From assembly GCA_021018815.1 (NCBI GenBank), contig JAITYX010000007.1:8681001-8745000 (forward strand): 64,000 bases of DNA. The letters are read 5' to 3'. Positions 1 through 13,045 of the stretch are shown in pieces (the stretch's first letter is position 1; each line of letters opens with the position of its first letter). The notes under the pieces were generated by a model, which ran no database searches, was not told the DNA's origin, and saw only the letters and a program-made list of their open reading frames with translations. The DNA is from Talinum fruticosum (taxonomy: Eukaryota; Streptophyta; Magnoliopsida; Caryophyllales; Talinaceae). A program made the translations under genes and the position numbers.

Positions 1-700
1 AAATTTTACTTTGATGTTGATGAACTGAGTTTTTAGGGACCATATTTTAATATAGTTTAAAAATCTGTTATTTTGGCATGTTAATATTAAAAAGCACCGT
101 TGAGGAACAAATTATGCACTTGCACCAAAAATGCACTGCTGAAGATTGAAGAATATTAACTTTCCTAGACTATAAGTATTCTTCATATGACATTTTTAAA
201 GTAGTTAGAGATTTCTTTCCTGCACCATGAGGGGAGGGTGAAGTTGGCGGATTTAGTCCCTTTAATGGAAAATTTAGAAAATAGGTTTTTTTTTGTTTTA
301 CACTGATTACCAAACTCCAACAGGGGAATAAATAATGATATACCTTCTGAACTCTAAAAAAAGTGACTTCTAATCACCTTCAATTGATCAACATTCTTGT
401 TAATCAAGGAAAAATGACTCCATCGAATGGTAATGGCAATCACCCTTAATGATCGATTGTCTATATTGGTGGTCAATTGAGCTTAGCTCACAATTTAACC
501 TTAAGATCATTCCAAGTGCCAATAGTGATTTTTTTCAAAAGAAAAAGTTCAAAATTTTAATAATATGTAATATTTGAAATCCCCATATAATATCACCAAA
601 GCTACAAAATAAAATGTATATGAAATTTGATAAAAACTCAAAAGAAATTAAAAAAAAAGAAGAAGAATGTCGAAATGCTAAATTCAACAGTTATTCTTAC
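1..700. other. left-edge non-coding sequence, probably intron of the TPX2-like gene
   Basis: AT-rich sequence with no reading frame I can support on either strand. Because the exon at 701-920 (minus strand) ends in a good donor (C|GTAAGA at 701/700), this stretch is best read as the start of that gene's first intron. No acceptor followed by a TPX2-like coding segment was found before the window edge. Confidence 0.5.
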
Positions 701-920
701 GTGAAGGGGGATGACCCTTGGCCAATTCAAACCATGACTCAGATTCCACAACTTCCTGAGGCGTTTCCACCCGCGTAAAATCGAAGTATTTGGCGACATC
801 AAACTCAAAATCAAGGTCGATTTCCAGGGAATCCTCGAAGACACAGACCTTTTCACAGACGCCCTCCATTTCTTCGCGCATTTCGTTCGCTTCTCCTTTA
901 CCGTCGATTCGAAGCTTCAT
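701..920 (-). CDS. TPX2-like microtubule-associated protein, first coding exon (partial)
   Basis: This is the N-terminal exon of a protein that resembles plant TPX2, a spindle-assembly factor that binds microtubules and activates Aurora kinase. Visible in the translation are an acidic stretch (EIDLDFEFDVAKYFDFTR) and then WFELAKGHPPS, the layout I associate with plant TPX2 N termini (an acidic 'FD..YFDFTRPET' block followed by 'WFE.A..YPPSP'). The exon starts at the ATG at 920 and ends at 701 in phase 1, with donor GTAAGA. The rest of the gene must lie leftward, outside the window. The recognition rests on about 73 residues, so another protein with the same N-terminal motif is possible. Confidence 0.6.
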
Positions 921-1930
921 GAATGAAGCTCAAACCGATCGGTGAGCAAAGAAATGAGAGGACGATGCCACCATCGAACTATACGGTACCTAAAGCTTTT
1001 GTGTGTGTCTCTCTCTCTGTTCTGTTTTCCCCCTCTGTCGAATGTTGAGGTTTCTGGGGGAGGAAGGAAGGAAGGAACCCTAGGAGAGAAAAAAAGGGGA
1101 AAGGGAGAAAAATGAGGCAAAGGAAGGGCGAAAAATCCGGTGCCAGAGAGAAAGGGAGGAGAGAGAGAGAGAGCGTTAGTTAATAACTTGATGGACATGG
1201 GAATAGGAAGATTGGGAAGGGAAGGCCGGCCAAGGCAATTGAAAGTTGGACTTGGAGGAGTGAGATGAAAGCAAAAGAAACAGGTCCCAGAAAATTTGAA
1301 TTTGTGGGTCCCACCTTTTTCCTAGGCCGCTCCGATTTTGTTTGTTTGGGCTTTTGGGTCGCAATTGTCAAATTAGAATAGTATGATGGAAACAAAACAA
1401 AAAGGCTTTAAGAAAAAAAAAAAGAAAAAAAGAAAGAAATATCTCAAAATTTGAAAGTGATCCCAAAATTAGAATTAAAGAAACAGTCCTTTTTCAATTA
1501 AACTGTAAAAAATAAAGACACAATAAAAACAAAAAAATTGGATGGGTTATAAAAAATAGTTTTGCTAATTGTTAGCCTTAGGGCGATGGTTAAGATAGAA
1601 TAATGTATAAATTTATTATAATTTATATTATTTTTTATAAGATATTTAAAATTAAAATATATATTAATAATTATTGAATTATTCTCAAATTATATCCTTC
1701 CAAAATTTTTTTTAAAAAAAAAACTCCAAAATTCACGGATCTTGCTTTCCTTTCCAAACGTGGTCCTATTTCTTAAACAAGAAAAACTACAAGATATGAA
1801 AAAAAAATAATAATTTCATTCTAATTCCCTTCATTGTTGCATGTATTTAGAAACCCTCCACCACCGATTGCTCTGCCACATTCACCATCTATGAAGCCTT
1901 AGCACTACCATTATTTCTTTGCTTCTTACC
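921..1930. other. 5' flank of the TPX2-like gene and AT-rich spacer
   Basis: 921-1330 is more GC-rich and has GA/CT-rich runs (about 1005-1030 and 1155-1175), as expected for the promoter and 5' UTR of the minus-strand gene. The open frames here are low-complexity (Pro/Ser/Phe-rich) and show no family similarity. From 1380 the sequence is AT-rich with A-homopolymers, and I see no gene in it. Confidence 0.45.
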
Positions 1931-2090
1931 AATCCAATTTGGGAAGATTTTGGTATCAAAATTTATGTTATAAAATAATATTAGTTGTAGAGACTCCATT
2001 GATGAGGAGGTTGCTACCATTGATGCAGAGAGAAGGTAGAGAAAGATGGAAGGAGGTCCGAAAAAAGCAAAATATATGTCCTTTTGGGAC

Positions 2091-2091
<1 letters not shown>

Positions 2092-2138
<47 letters not shown>
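2092..2138. repeat. (ATT)n microsatellite
   Basis: Uninterrupted TTA/ATT trinucleotide array of about 47 bp. The poly-Leu tail of an open frame here is an artefact of this repeat. Confidence 0.95.
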
Positions 2139-2139
<1 letters not shown>

Positions 2140-4633
2140 TTTTGAAAAGATATAATTTAGAAATAATTTGATAATTATAATATACTTTTAATTTTAAATA
2201 TTTTATATAATTAATTCAGATTATAATACATACATTATTCTATTTTAACTATCGCCATAAAGGTAACGATTAGCAAAATCGATAACAAAATATAAACTAA
2301 GGATTGGAATAAAAATTATTAATACATATATTTGGTTGATAACAAGCGCTTAATGCTTCTATATTTGAATGTTTTTTAAAGTATTTTATACAACAAGAGT
2401 AAAAGAAAAAAATTAATTTTTTTGGTTCCTAAAAGCGATCTCCGTGTATGAGTATTTTGCAATACTAAAACTGTGAACATTTAAATCTCTCTAAATCTTA
2501 TAAGAGCAGGACTAGCGTTGAAAATTATTATTTTTTGCAGAAAATTAATTAATCCACAATTGTTATAGTGTTCTTAGATTTTTCTCTTCATGGTGCTAAT
2601 TGTATTCTTTTTAGTTAGTTAATACCAAGCATACCAATTTATTCTGAAAAAAAAACACCCCAAAAAATTAGAACAATTGGTGATTAAATTAAAGTCCAAA
2701 ATTATCAAAGTTTGTGATTAAATTAAGTTCTAAAATTATTGGCGTTATCGTATTTACGAGTCGTATACTTCAACAACTATTTAATGGGATTTGATCAAAT
2801 TTACTTTTATTGACAGGTCTTTTAATCTGTACATAATTTAGTTCCTTTTTTTGTTTGAATGAGTAAATTATAACACAAGTATGCTCATAAGTTAGCAAAA
2901 TAAAACCCTAATTTTGTTTATAAAAACCAATCATCCAACCACTCAATTACTCCAAACCCATATATAGCTTAATTGCTTTATAGGGGAAACAATTTCAAAG
3001 TTCATATTTAATTTAACCTTTTTAACACAAATTTAAATATTGTTAACTTTTTTTCTATAAACCAGTGAATTAACAGTGACTTGTTTAAAACATTATCACA
3101 AGATTACGGTTTTTTTGGAGTGCCTTCTCACAAGGTTAGTTATGTTTTATGAGATGATAAAAAGTAAGCAGTAGGCCTCCTCTTTGGGTCCAGCCCGGTT
3201 TCGGCAATGATATTCATATTCACAGTAAATTATCCATAATTCCATATATATTGTTAAGAGCAGTTGTAACGAATAATCATGTGATCCAATTTTATTATGT
3301 GATTTAATCTATTTTACCGCAATGTATATTTTATTTAATCTAAAGTTGATCCGCCCGTATGATCGCTCGTGTACTTTATCCGCCTGCGTATCCCTCTTGC
3401 ATTATTTTTCCTTTTTTTGTTTTTATCAAAGTTTCTATATTTAAATAAGAAAACTAGTTAAATATATATATTTGTAAGCTCCACAGAAAATATTTTATTT
3501 GACGATCCAATTTATAATCCAAGGTTGTACAGGTGATGAGTTGAGTTTCAAAAATTGGATTGTAAAATGTAGAGGATGTACGCTCCAATATGTGATTCAA
3601 AATTTTGGATCATGAATGCAGAGTGCTCTAACGGTTTAAAAAATTACCCATAATTCTATATAATATTCTTTTTTATAAAAAGAAAATTTTCATTAATAAA
3701 AAGTCAATACAACATAGTTTTCTAACAAGAATACATCTAAAATATCAAACTAAATTTCCATTTCAACAAAATTAATCGTAAATATGCTTACGTTTGCCTC
3801 TATACTTACAACATTAATTTGCCCACACATAGTGTTCTTCAACTTCAATTTATATTTCCCGAATATCGGCGAGCTATTGTATGATTTCATACAATAGATA
3901 TTTGTGTGATATAATGAATCCAACCTCGAAGGAAACATCACTTTGATCAAACCACATGAGATTCCATTGATAAATCATTCTCAATCAAAATTAATAAAAT
4001 TAATTAATAAAAATATTAAAAATATAATCTCTAATCAAATCAACAACCCTAATAAAACTTGCATGCATTGGCAAGAGAAATAACTCACACACAAAGACAA
4101 GAAACAAAAATATCATAAGGAGAAAAACTTAACTCTCACAAAAAAGAAAGACTATAATATTCGATAACATGGAAATGTTTAAACAAATTTATTTTCTCAA
4201 AAAAATATCTTTAGAAATTAGAATAAAATGATATTTCTAGGAAAAAGATCCGATGTCAAAAAAAAGAAAAGAGTAACAGAAAATCCAGGTGAAATATTTA
4301 ACTAATTCCACATTGATATAAAAAAATCAAGTTTCCATGAAAGAGTCAAGGAGACCTGTCAAACTTTCAATTTTTTTTCCCTGAAAGAAAAGGGGTTCCA
4401 AATTTGAGGATCATAACAAAGGGGGCATTAGGGGCTGGAGCATATTTTGAATTAGAGAAATCAGTAGACCAAGTCAAGTCACCAAATCCAAGTTGGCAAA
4501 ATTCCCACCGGGTAAAGTGGAAATACGAGGATTAGTTAGCCTAATTTTTCTCCAGGTATCATAATGGCACCGTTACACAAGATAATGCAACTTAATTTCC
4601 ACTCTAGCTCACTTACTCCACCTCAAGTACCAT
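2139..4633. other. AT-rich intergenic sequence
   Basis: About 2.5 kb with no supportable ORF, RNA gene or terminal repeat. Short frames such as the one at 3750-3950 look random. The last few hundred bases are the upstream region of the DUF688 gene. Confidence 0.5.
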
Positions 4634-4641
4634 TATATAAA
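4634..4641 (+). promoter_or_regulatory. TATA box of the DUF688 gene
   Basis: TATATAAA lies 65 bp ahead of the ATG at 4706. Transcription would start near 4665-4672. That makes the ATG at 4670 too close to the cap site and favours 4706 as the true start. Confidence 0.55.
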
Positions 4642-4705
4642 TACAATTAGCAGACCCCAAACACAAGTCATGAATGAAAATCACACTCCGACTCATTCCA
4701 CAGCA

Positions 4706-5823
4706 ATGGAAGACAGGGAGAACCAAGTGCAAGAAACTGAGAAGCAAATCAGGCAGCAGATTACAATACCGTTTGTCTGGGAAGAAACACCCGGTGCACC
4801 AAAAAGGATTGGAAGCCAAAGCGCGAACACTTATCTCCTGCACCCCGCCCTATGAAGTATGTGGCATCGGTTCCCTTCAAGTGGGAGGAGAAGCCTGGGA
4901 CCCCACTCCGGTGTTTTGCTGGTGAAACAAAAGAACCCCAGATTCCAGAAACAGTTCCAGAGAACAAGGCATTGCCACTTCCTCCAGCTTTCTTTGCCAA
5001 GTACGAGTATGATGACAGTGATGAAGATAGCTCCTACGGTGATGACGATGATGATGACACAGATTGGATATCTGAATGGGGTTCAGAAGCCATCAGCCTC
5101 CAAACTGAGGAGTCCTTCAGCATGGATGTACCCTTGCAAAACCCGTTTATCAACGGCCTTGAGGAGGGCCCAGGTCCACCAGAAAGTTGCAGCAGCCCAA
5201 GCATGTATGCAGCTGGAAATGCAGCAAGCTTGAGGGGTGCTACATTTTTGGAGTACCTTTTTCCTCTGATTCCATCCAAGTCTGATTTGCTCGACAAACC
5301 TGATAGTTCTGAAGAGAAGGTTAAAGTCCCTGAAAGAGAACCTCCGGTTTTGGCAGAGCATAAGCAGCTTGGAGGTGGCTGCAGGAGGAGTGGTGCAATA
5401 AGGAGACCATTCACACTGCAGGAGCTCATAATGCTCAGTCAAAGACGAAGTCGCAGAAAGGCAGTTAATATGAAGAAACAAAATCCACACAAGGTAGCTT
5501 TTCAGGTCTTAACTTCTTTGTTACATGAAATTTTCCTTCATAGATGCATAAATTCTTAAATATCTTGAAACCAGCTTCTCTGGCAGCAGATGCCAGGATA
5601 ATGCTGTGCACATCTAGATTTCTACCAGATTCTGCCGAAGTAGACCACGGATGGGAGGGGTAAGGGATTGTATATATTTGAATATAAAAACATCAAATAA
5701 CTTGCCTGGTGTGGGAAATGGCAGGACTTCAACATGGAAGCTCATGGATGCTTCGGCTTTGGAGCCAGCGGTGGAGGGATAGCAAAACTTTTTGGGAAAG
5801 ACCTGACATTAAAACTCGCTTAG
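4706..5823 (+). CDS. DUF688-family protein, two exons, one apparent frameshift
   Basis: Plant protein of unknown function (DUF688). Exon 1 (4706-5493) begins MEDRENQ and carries the two family hallmarks: IPFVWEETPGAPK near residues 25-37 and VPFKWEEKPGTPL about 35 residues later. An acidic run (DDSDEDSSYGDDDDDD) and a basic patch (SQRRSRRKAV) follow. The intron is 5494-5724 (GTAGCT...GGCAG). Exon 2 (5725-5823) encodes a Gly-rich tail ending GKDLTLKLA, then TAG; the junction is phase 0. The two WEE motifs are in different frames: after PGAPK, the frame continuing as KDWKPKRE is reached only if the A5 run at 4801-4805 is one base longer. The remainder is clean, with about 295 codons expected. 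I read it as a functional gene with an assembly error, though a real frameshift cannot be excluded. Confidence 0.8.
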
Positions 5824-5839
5824 ACGAGCATTTCAGGAT

Positions 5840-5909
5840 CTTTTATGCATGGATAGAGCTTTTTCTTTCAGAATGCTCTTTTATGCATGGATAGTGCTTT
5901 TTCTTTCAG
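5840..5909. repeat. 32-bp near-perfect direct repeat in the DUF688 3' UTR
   Basis: A 32-base unit beginning CTTTTATGCATGGATAG and ending TTTCTTTCAG occurs at 5840-5871 and again at 5878-5909 with one mismatch. It starts 17 bp after the stop codon. Confidence 0.85.
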
Positions 5910-6566
5910 CTTTAGGAATCAATTCTTCGTTGCCTAGATGTCTTTTGCTGTAAAAAAAAAGCTCATCAACAAATAATCAAAGATTTTCAGAATGTTGGTG
6001 ACTTTCTGTAGGTATGATGTCTCAATATTTCTCCTCCACATTTGACCGACAAGCAACAATTCCCGTATAAAGCTTTTATCTCACAGCGCAACAGCCACAA
6101 GAAAGATTTCAGAAAGAATGGAAAATAAATTGCAAGCAAAATTTTCCTCTATATATTATAGATCAAATAGTTCAAATACAAGATATTTCCAGTGGACATC
6201 AATGTGATATTGCAATGCAACAAACTAAACTACTAAAAACCTGAGTCATTCCTGAAGTTAAAATATTATTTTCCTTATCACGCCCCTCTTATGGGAACTT
6301 CCATCAGCTAATGAAATTCGTCAAAGAATTGACCTCTGTTCACTTCAGGACAATTGAATCAGATAACCTTGAAACATGTCTTCAGGAACACCATCCTCCT
6401 CAACACAAATCAGTACTAAGAGACCTGTGCTCCTAGAAAGCTCTTTGAACATTTGCACGGCAACAATGGAATTCAGTTTTTTGCAACATGCTACTTGTGG
6501 GTCAAGACAATGTCCTTGTCCAGCTGCACAGACAAACAAAAATAAGATACAATACAAGACCTGTAA
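5910..6566. other. convergent 3' flanks of DUF688 and CLPT
   Basis: The two genes point towards each other here. The stretch up to about 6240 is probably DUF688 3' flank, and 6240-6566 probably CLPT 3' UTR. An open frame at 6345-6557 (minus) has an acceptor-like TGTGCAG in front, so an alternative CLPT 3' exon is possible but has no homology support. Confidence 0.4.
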
Positions 6567-9500
6567 CTAGTGGCAAAACATGAAAAAATTGCCATTCAGT
6601 GAGTTGAACAGGGAATTCACATATTTGGAGAGCTCCTTTGCTTTCTCATCATTGAAGCCAAGAGATTCCAGTATCTGGTGTGCAGCAGAATCTTTTTGCT
6701 CCCAAAGCCCAAGCAGTAGATAAGCCACCGTTATTTCTCCATCTCCACCTGTATGCAGCAAGCTTGTGTGAGGATTGATCTAGTGCATATAGCTACCAAG
6801 AATCAAGAATCAAGCCCTTATTTTGTATGATACACAGCCAAAATATGCATTTCGGAAAGGTTACTTTAGCAGGACAACTAGCCATAACCCACTAGGTGCT
6901 TTGTGGTCACCATCAAACACCAATCAATTTGCAAAAGCTCTGACTAAGCCTTTGTAATTACAGGACCCCAAAAAAGGTAGATATTGTGAATGCTTTTCAG
7001 ATATAATAATTTATGGAAAATACGAAGTCCAAAGTGATCTAAATTTCAAGTCATGGAAAAATTCAAAAGCACGCAAGACTCAGATTTTCTTAATATCAAA
7101 AACTGATAAAATAATGCCCATAATTATGTTCTATAACAGTCAGACTTGGTATAAAATTTGAACATGAGGAAGAAAGGAGGGGGAAGGGGAAGCGACCGAC
7201 CACCTGACTTCAGTTTCTGATCAATAGCCCAATCGATGGCCTGCTGAGCTGGTTCGGTCAATGGAGGGTGCTCAGGACTGAAGAAATACATGTCTGATTT
7301 TCCAAGCAAGTTGACAGTTTCTTCCCGCACCTTGTCAAGTGTGATGCCATTAGCTCTCAAGAACTTCGCTGCCTCACTTGTCCCTGAAGTTGAAATGGAC
7401 TATGCCATTGGTAACATAAGAACAAAAAGAAAAACTAGTCTAGAGATTAAACAAAACAAGGAAGCTTTTTTTTGTTGGGGGGGCATAGATTTACAAGTTA
7501 TACAGCGTAAGAGAATGTATGAGGATGTTGCAGGGATGGAACTATAATTGAGGAATTGTAGGCAAATGACCAAGGAAAGTTCCTACACTGCACTAAGTTT
7601 GTATATTAGATCTATGCAGACTATGCTGAACAGCAGACTGACAGAGGCAAAATGGTAGGTCATTCCTTTTTACTGTGATTGTTTCAAGTAACTATTGTCA
7701 GCATGACAAAGGAGTGAGCCACTTGATTTAGTCCTTTATATAATATTAAGCTCCCGGTGGTGACTCCTTTATCCCCATTCCAAATAGAAATTCACCAAGC
7801 CAATGTCCTCAACCCTCAATGGAACAAATTATTCAATTTGCACAAATCTTTTGAAGATTTCCCAAACAGGAATCAGTAAACACCCACACATTCTCCATTA
7901 TGCAGCATAACTTCAGTTCTATGACCACTCTGGGAGTTGTCAACACCTTATCAAATCAAGAAGAATCTACTATGATAACTTATAGCTGCAATCAGAAACA
8001 ATTTTTCTAAATTGTGTCACTCGCAAATATGGTCATCATAAGCTCCCAAAATAACTTCATGTAGGCATATGATATGAGGTAAGACTATATAAGAGCTGCT
8101 CCAGAAAGCTTTACATTCAAAGCTATCCAAGATAAGGGGAACGCATCTACTCGGTTTCTGTTTAAGTTGCTCGAACTCAAGCTTATATCCATAAAATTCT
8201 GAGCAATGAGTTAATTCCTCCCAAAACTGGAATGGGACTGCATTCATGGCCACTAACATCAATGAGAACATTCACCTAGGGTGTTTTTTTTTTTTTTTTT
8301 TTTGGGTGGGGGGTGGGGGGAATGAAGAATTCCTCTTTTTGAGAATGCTAGTAAAGTGGCCCACTATACAGATATTCACTAAAGCAGGAGTGATTGTGGA
8401 TTTGAACGAAAATGCATTCAGTGGTACAATCACATTGCACTCTGAATGAAGGATTTTATGGGCAAATGAAGAATAAGGAAGTTTCGCAGCTTCTAGCATC
8501 CACTTTCTATTGTCCAGATAGAGAAGAACAATCATAAGCATATCAGTAGAGCAGGACATCAAATGCGCATTCTTAAAGGATAAAATAAAGCAATGAGCAG
8601 ATTTTCAGACATGCAAATGATGATATTATTTCCTAACAATTTACGTGGTTGATAACTGGATGAAACATAACAAGCAGCATGCAAAGATCAGCAATTAATC
8701 TTCTGAAGATGTCCTAGACATGAAAGTTGAACCAAATCAGAGGTCAGCAGTTTCAGTCATAAACTCCTTCATGGAACACCCTAGACGAACCAATTACTCG
8801 CTGTCTTGGAACTGGATCATCAACTGGGTATATGAGAAATTTGGCTCCTAAGCTACTCTAAACCAAATAACCTATTATATTCCTTGATCCATAGAAGTTC
8901 TTTTTCCTTTTTTCTAGGGCAAGAGGATTTGGCAAGTGGCAACTAATACCATCACACCATTTAGCAACCAACGTGTTATGGGTAAATCCTCATTGTGAAC
9001 CAGATTATCTCAGTACTAACAAGAATCAAGCATACTTAAGGAAGGGCTCATAAGAGGCTACGTACAACCCCACATTCAAACAAAGTGTCAGGTTTGAAAT
9101 CTAACCCAAAACAGTTGAAGAGAGAAGCATTGAATTGGATATTAAAACGCATAACAAGAGTATCCGAACCATGACTGAGTTACAAACCTTCAACCAAGAT
9201 CCCCATTAGGAGAGCCTCCGTCCCAGTATTTGGATACTTAAGTTTTCTTGCTTCCAGTTCACCCATAGCAAATGACTTTATAGCCCTCGCAGACCACCTG
9301 CTTCATGGGTTTGAAACAAAACAATAATTAACCACCATGTGATGAATAACTGGTGACAAGCTACAAGCCTACAACTTACCAACACTTCTCTCCACACTCT
9401 GTGACCTTTACGATGCCATTTCGAAGGGGAGAATTTTCTAGGAGAACCAGTCATGAAAAATAAGCATACGAGGGAACAGATGCTACTATCATCAGTCGCC

Positions 9501-10283
9501 ATAGTACAAGTAGAATTTCCAATTTCCTACAAACATAAATTGTACTAGTCTGGCGGAAGCAACTGACAGTTACAGGTTCAAATAGCTAACTTTTAACAAT
9601 CAAGCGACACTATCATCAATTGGAAGAGTTTGGCCGAATTCTCATCAGTAGCCAAATTGACGAGCAACAGTTAGGAGGAACAAGTACTTAACAATACTCA
9701 TTCATGACCGAAATTTTTTTCAAATGTTTCTAGGCCCCATTACAAAAGAAATCATTACTAGACTTCCCACGAATTTTTTTTTTTAATAATTCATTCATGG
9801 GCCCAACAACCTCCTATCCTCAGTTCTTCAGCAACCAAGACAAAGGGAGAGGGGGCATTAACCTAAAAGCCATGAGCAGGAAGAACAAAAGCATGATGGG
9901 GAAGAGAAGAGCTCACTTGGGCAATTTTTCGGTAGGAATCTCCTCCCGCTTACTGCAAAAACCAAAATTAAAAATTGGTTAACAAATTCAGGGGCAAGAA
10001 GACAACAAGATGCTTCAGAAATCCACAAAATTAACAAAATCGGAATCCAAAACTTGCCTAGTAGGTAGGCTAAACGAAACAGTCATAATCGTCGATTGCC
10101 GCTTCAAGGCGATGCGATTAGGGTTCCACAACCGAATTGAGAGTGGCATTCCGACCAACGAGCTCCCCAAACCACTCGACTTGTCGCCAGAGGGGAAAAT
10201 GAACTAAAGCCATTGAATCTCCGAAGCTCCGACGAGGAGGTAACGGAGGAGAGAGAAAGTAGGTTGAGAGTGTGAGAAGCCAT
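6567..10283 (-). CDS. CLPT: plastid Clp protease accessory subunit CLPT1/CLPT2-like, five exons
   Basis: Nuclear gene for a chloroplast protein with a Clp N-terminal-like fold that associates with the ClpPR core and promotes its assembly. Exons run from high to low coordinates: 10283-10058 (start MASHTLNLLS, Ser-rich transit peptide), 9952-9917, 9297-9188 (WSARAIKSF ... ARKLKYPNTGTEALLMGILVEG), 7383-7204 (TSEAAKFLRANGITLDKVREET ... SDMYFFSPEHPPLTEPAQQA) and 6748-6567 (GDGEITVAYLLLGLWEQKDSA ... stop TAG). All junction phases agree. Intron 1 uses a GC donor; the others are GT-AG. Exon 1 is one base short of the required phase: the start frame and the frame ending SFSLPT differ by one, with the switch somewhere between 10105 and 10204, for example at the G4 run 10192-10195. 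With that base the product is about 244 residues, close to the roughly 240 residues of the Arabidopsis proteins. Whether it is T1 or T2 cannot be decided here. Confidence 0.88.
8284..8303. repeat. poly-T tract with adjacent G-rich run in CLPT intron 3
   Basis: About 20 T followed by GGGTGGGGGGTGGGGGG. This is low-complexity sequence inside the 1.8-kb intron (7384-9187), which otherwise shows no coding sequence. Confidence 0.8.
9953..10057 (-). other. GC-AG intron of CLPT
   Basis: The donor is CTAG|GCAAGT at 10058/10057 and the acceptor is TTTTGCAG at 9953. Using the nearby GT (CAA|GTTTTG) would put a TAA at the junction. The GC site gives an open join into KREEIPTEKLPK. The intron is 105 bp. 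Confidence 0.75.
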
Positions 10284-10490
10284 TTTCGGAAATTTTGGGT
10301 CGAAAATGACCGAGAAGAAGAGCTTGGTGGTCGACTAGCGAGAAGGATAGAGTTCCTTCCGGCAAAGTTAAAGCATTTGAGAGGTTAATGGAAAGTTCGT
10401 CGACAAATCAATCCCCTAAAACAGGGAGGAACAAAAGTGTACAAGAAAAACTAAACGTAAAACATTTTTTTATAGAATTAAAACAATTAT
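10284..10490. other. CLPT promoter and 5' UTR region
   Basis: Sequence immediately upstream of the CLPT ATG on the minus strand. It is short and holds no other ORF. No clear TATA box was identified. Confidence 0.4.
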
Positions 10491-10690
10491 GTATAGTAAA
10501 ATAAATAAAAATAGTTCATTTTGGCTTTGCAAATTTTACTGAGAGTCACATCTTTAGCCATGGATGTTTAAATTATTGTATATATTTATAAGGTCTCATA
10601 TGTGAATGTGTAGTATTTAATGTATACCTCACCAATATTGATAATCGACTAATTCATTTTAATCTGGATATTTTTTTATTTTTATACCAT
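10491..10690. repeat. dispersed repeat R1, copy 1
   Basis: About 200 bp that recurs at 12447-12660 and, more diverged, at 14770-14915, all in the same orientation. Shared blocks include GTCACATCTTTA, GGATGTTTAAATTATT, GTAGTATTTAATGTATACCTC and AATAATCGACTAATT-like sequence. These repeats bracket the Helitron remnant and the first PR-10 gene. Confidence 0.7.
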
Positions 10691-10702
10691 AATTAATATA
10701 TA

Positions 10703-10787
10703 TTGTTGTACAACTGCAGATAATCGACAGTTTATATATATAATTACACATATTACTAATGTACATTTTGTTGTACAACTGCAGATA
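10703..10787. repeat. 20-bp direct repeat with internal palindrome
   Basis: TTGTTGTACAACTGCAGATA occurs exactly at 10703-10722 and 10768-10787. GTTGTACAAC within it is a perfect palindrome. The function is unknown. Confidence 0.8.
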
Positions 10788-10960
10788 TTATTGGATTAGT
10801 TATTTACACAACTACACTACAAACTATTACTTTAACTATACGGAATGGCCGTGTTAATAACTCGGGTTAAAAGGGACATCCTTATATGTGATTTAAGGTA
10901 AGCATTATTCAGTTATAAATATCAATATTCCATTTCTTTACTATCAAGAGTCATAAACAC

Positions 10961-12446
<1,486 letters not shown>

Positions 12447-12660
12447 ATATAGTAAAATAAATGAAAATGATTTATTTTGGCTTTGCAAATTTTACGGAGA
12501 GTCACATCTTTAACATTGGATGTTTAAATTATTTTATATACTTATAAGGTCTCGTATGTGATGGTCTTCAACTTTTTGTAGTATTTAATGTATACCTCGC
12601 TAATATTAATAATCGACTAATTAATTTTAATTTGGATATTTTTTTTATAGCATAATCAAT
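12447..12660. repeat. dispersed repeat R1, copy 2
   Basis: Second copy of the sequence at 10491-10690. It starts exactly where the Helitron 3' terminus ends, so the Helitron probably landed at or in an R1 copy. Confidence 0.7.
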
Positions 12661-13045
12661 AGATGAATAGAATATAAGTTAGATTTTGTACCAATTCCTT
12701 TTAGCAATATAATTTTTGAACTAGTACATGTTATATGAACATTAGATAGTATGGGCATACATTACAGTATAGCTTTTGTTCATAACGAATTGATAACAAT
12801 GTTTTGTTAGGAATTTGGCATCACATACGTCAGAAGATAAGAAAGTTTCAGTTCACACAAATTTTTATTCGTCAATACAGCAAACTGATCAAACACGCTT
12901 TTGAGGAATAGGGAGAGAGCAAAATAAAATAACAAAAAACACAGACACACCAACAAACACACACACGCATATATATTATTCAAGTTGCTCTTACATTAGG
13001 CACATATGTAAAAGGCGTCATATTTTGGAACGAGTTAAGATTGAC

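Noticed and set aside
917..1198. Minus-strand open frame of 93 codons upstream of the TPX2-like exon
   Set aside because: Low-complexity Pro/Ser/Phe/Arg translation driven by CT/GA-rich promoter sequence, with no family features.
4852..5559. Starting the DUF688 gene at the ATG at 4852
   Set aside because: This omits the first conserved WEETPG motif, which lies just upstream in the other frame. It also reads through the GTAGCT donor into intron, giving a C-terminus unlike the family.
6345..6557. Extra 3' coding exon of CLPT
   Set aside because: An acceptor-like TGTGCAG precedes it, but the translated residues do not resemble the CLPT C-terminus, and the preceding exon has its own stop at 6567.
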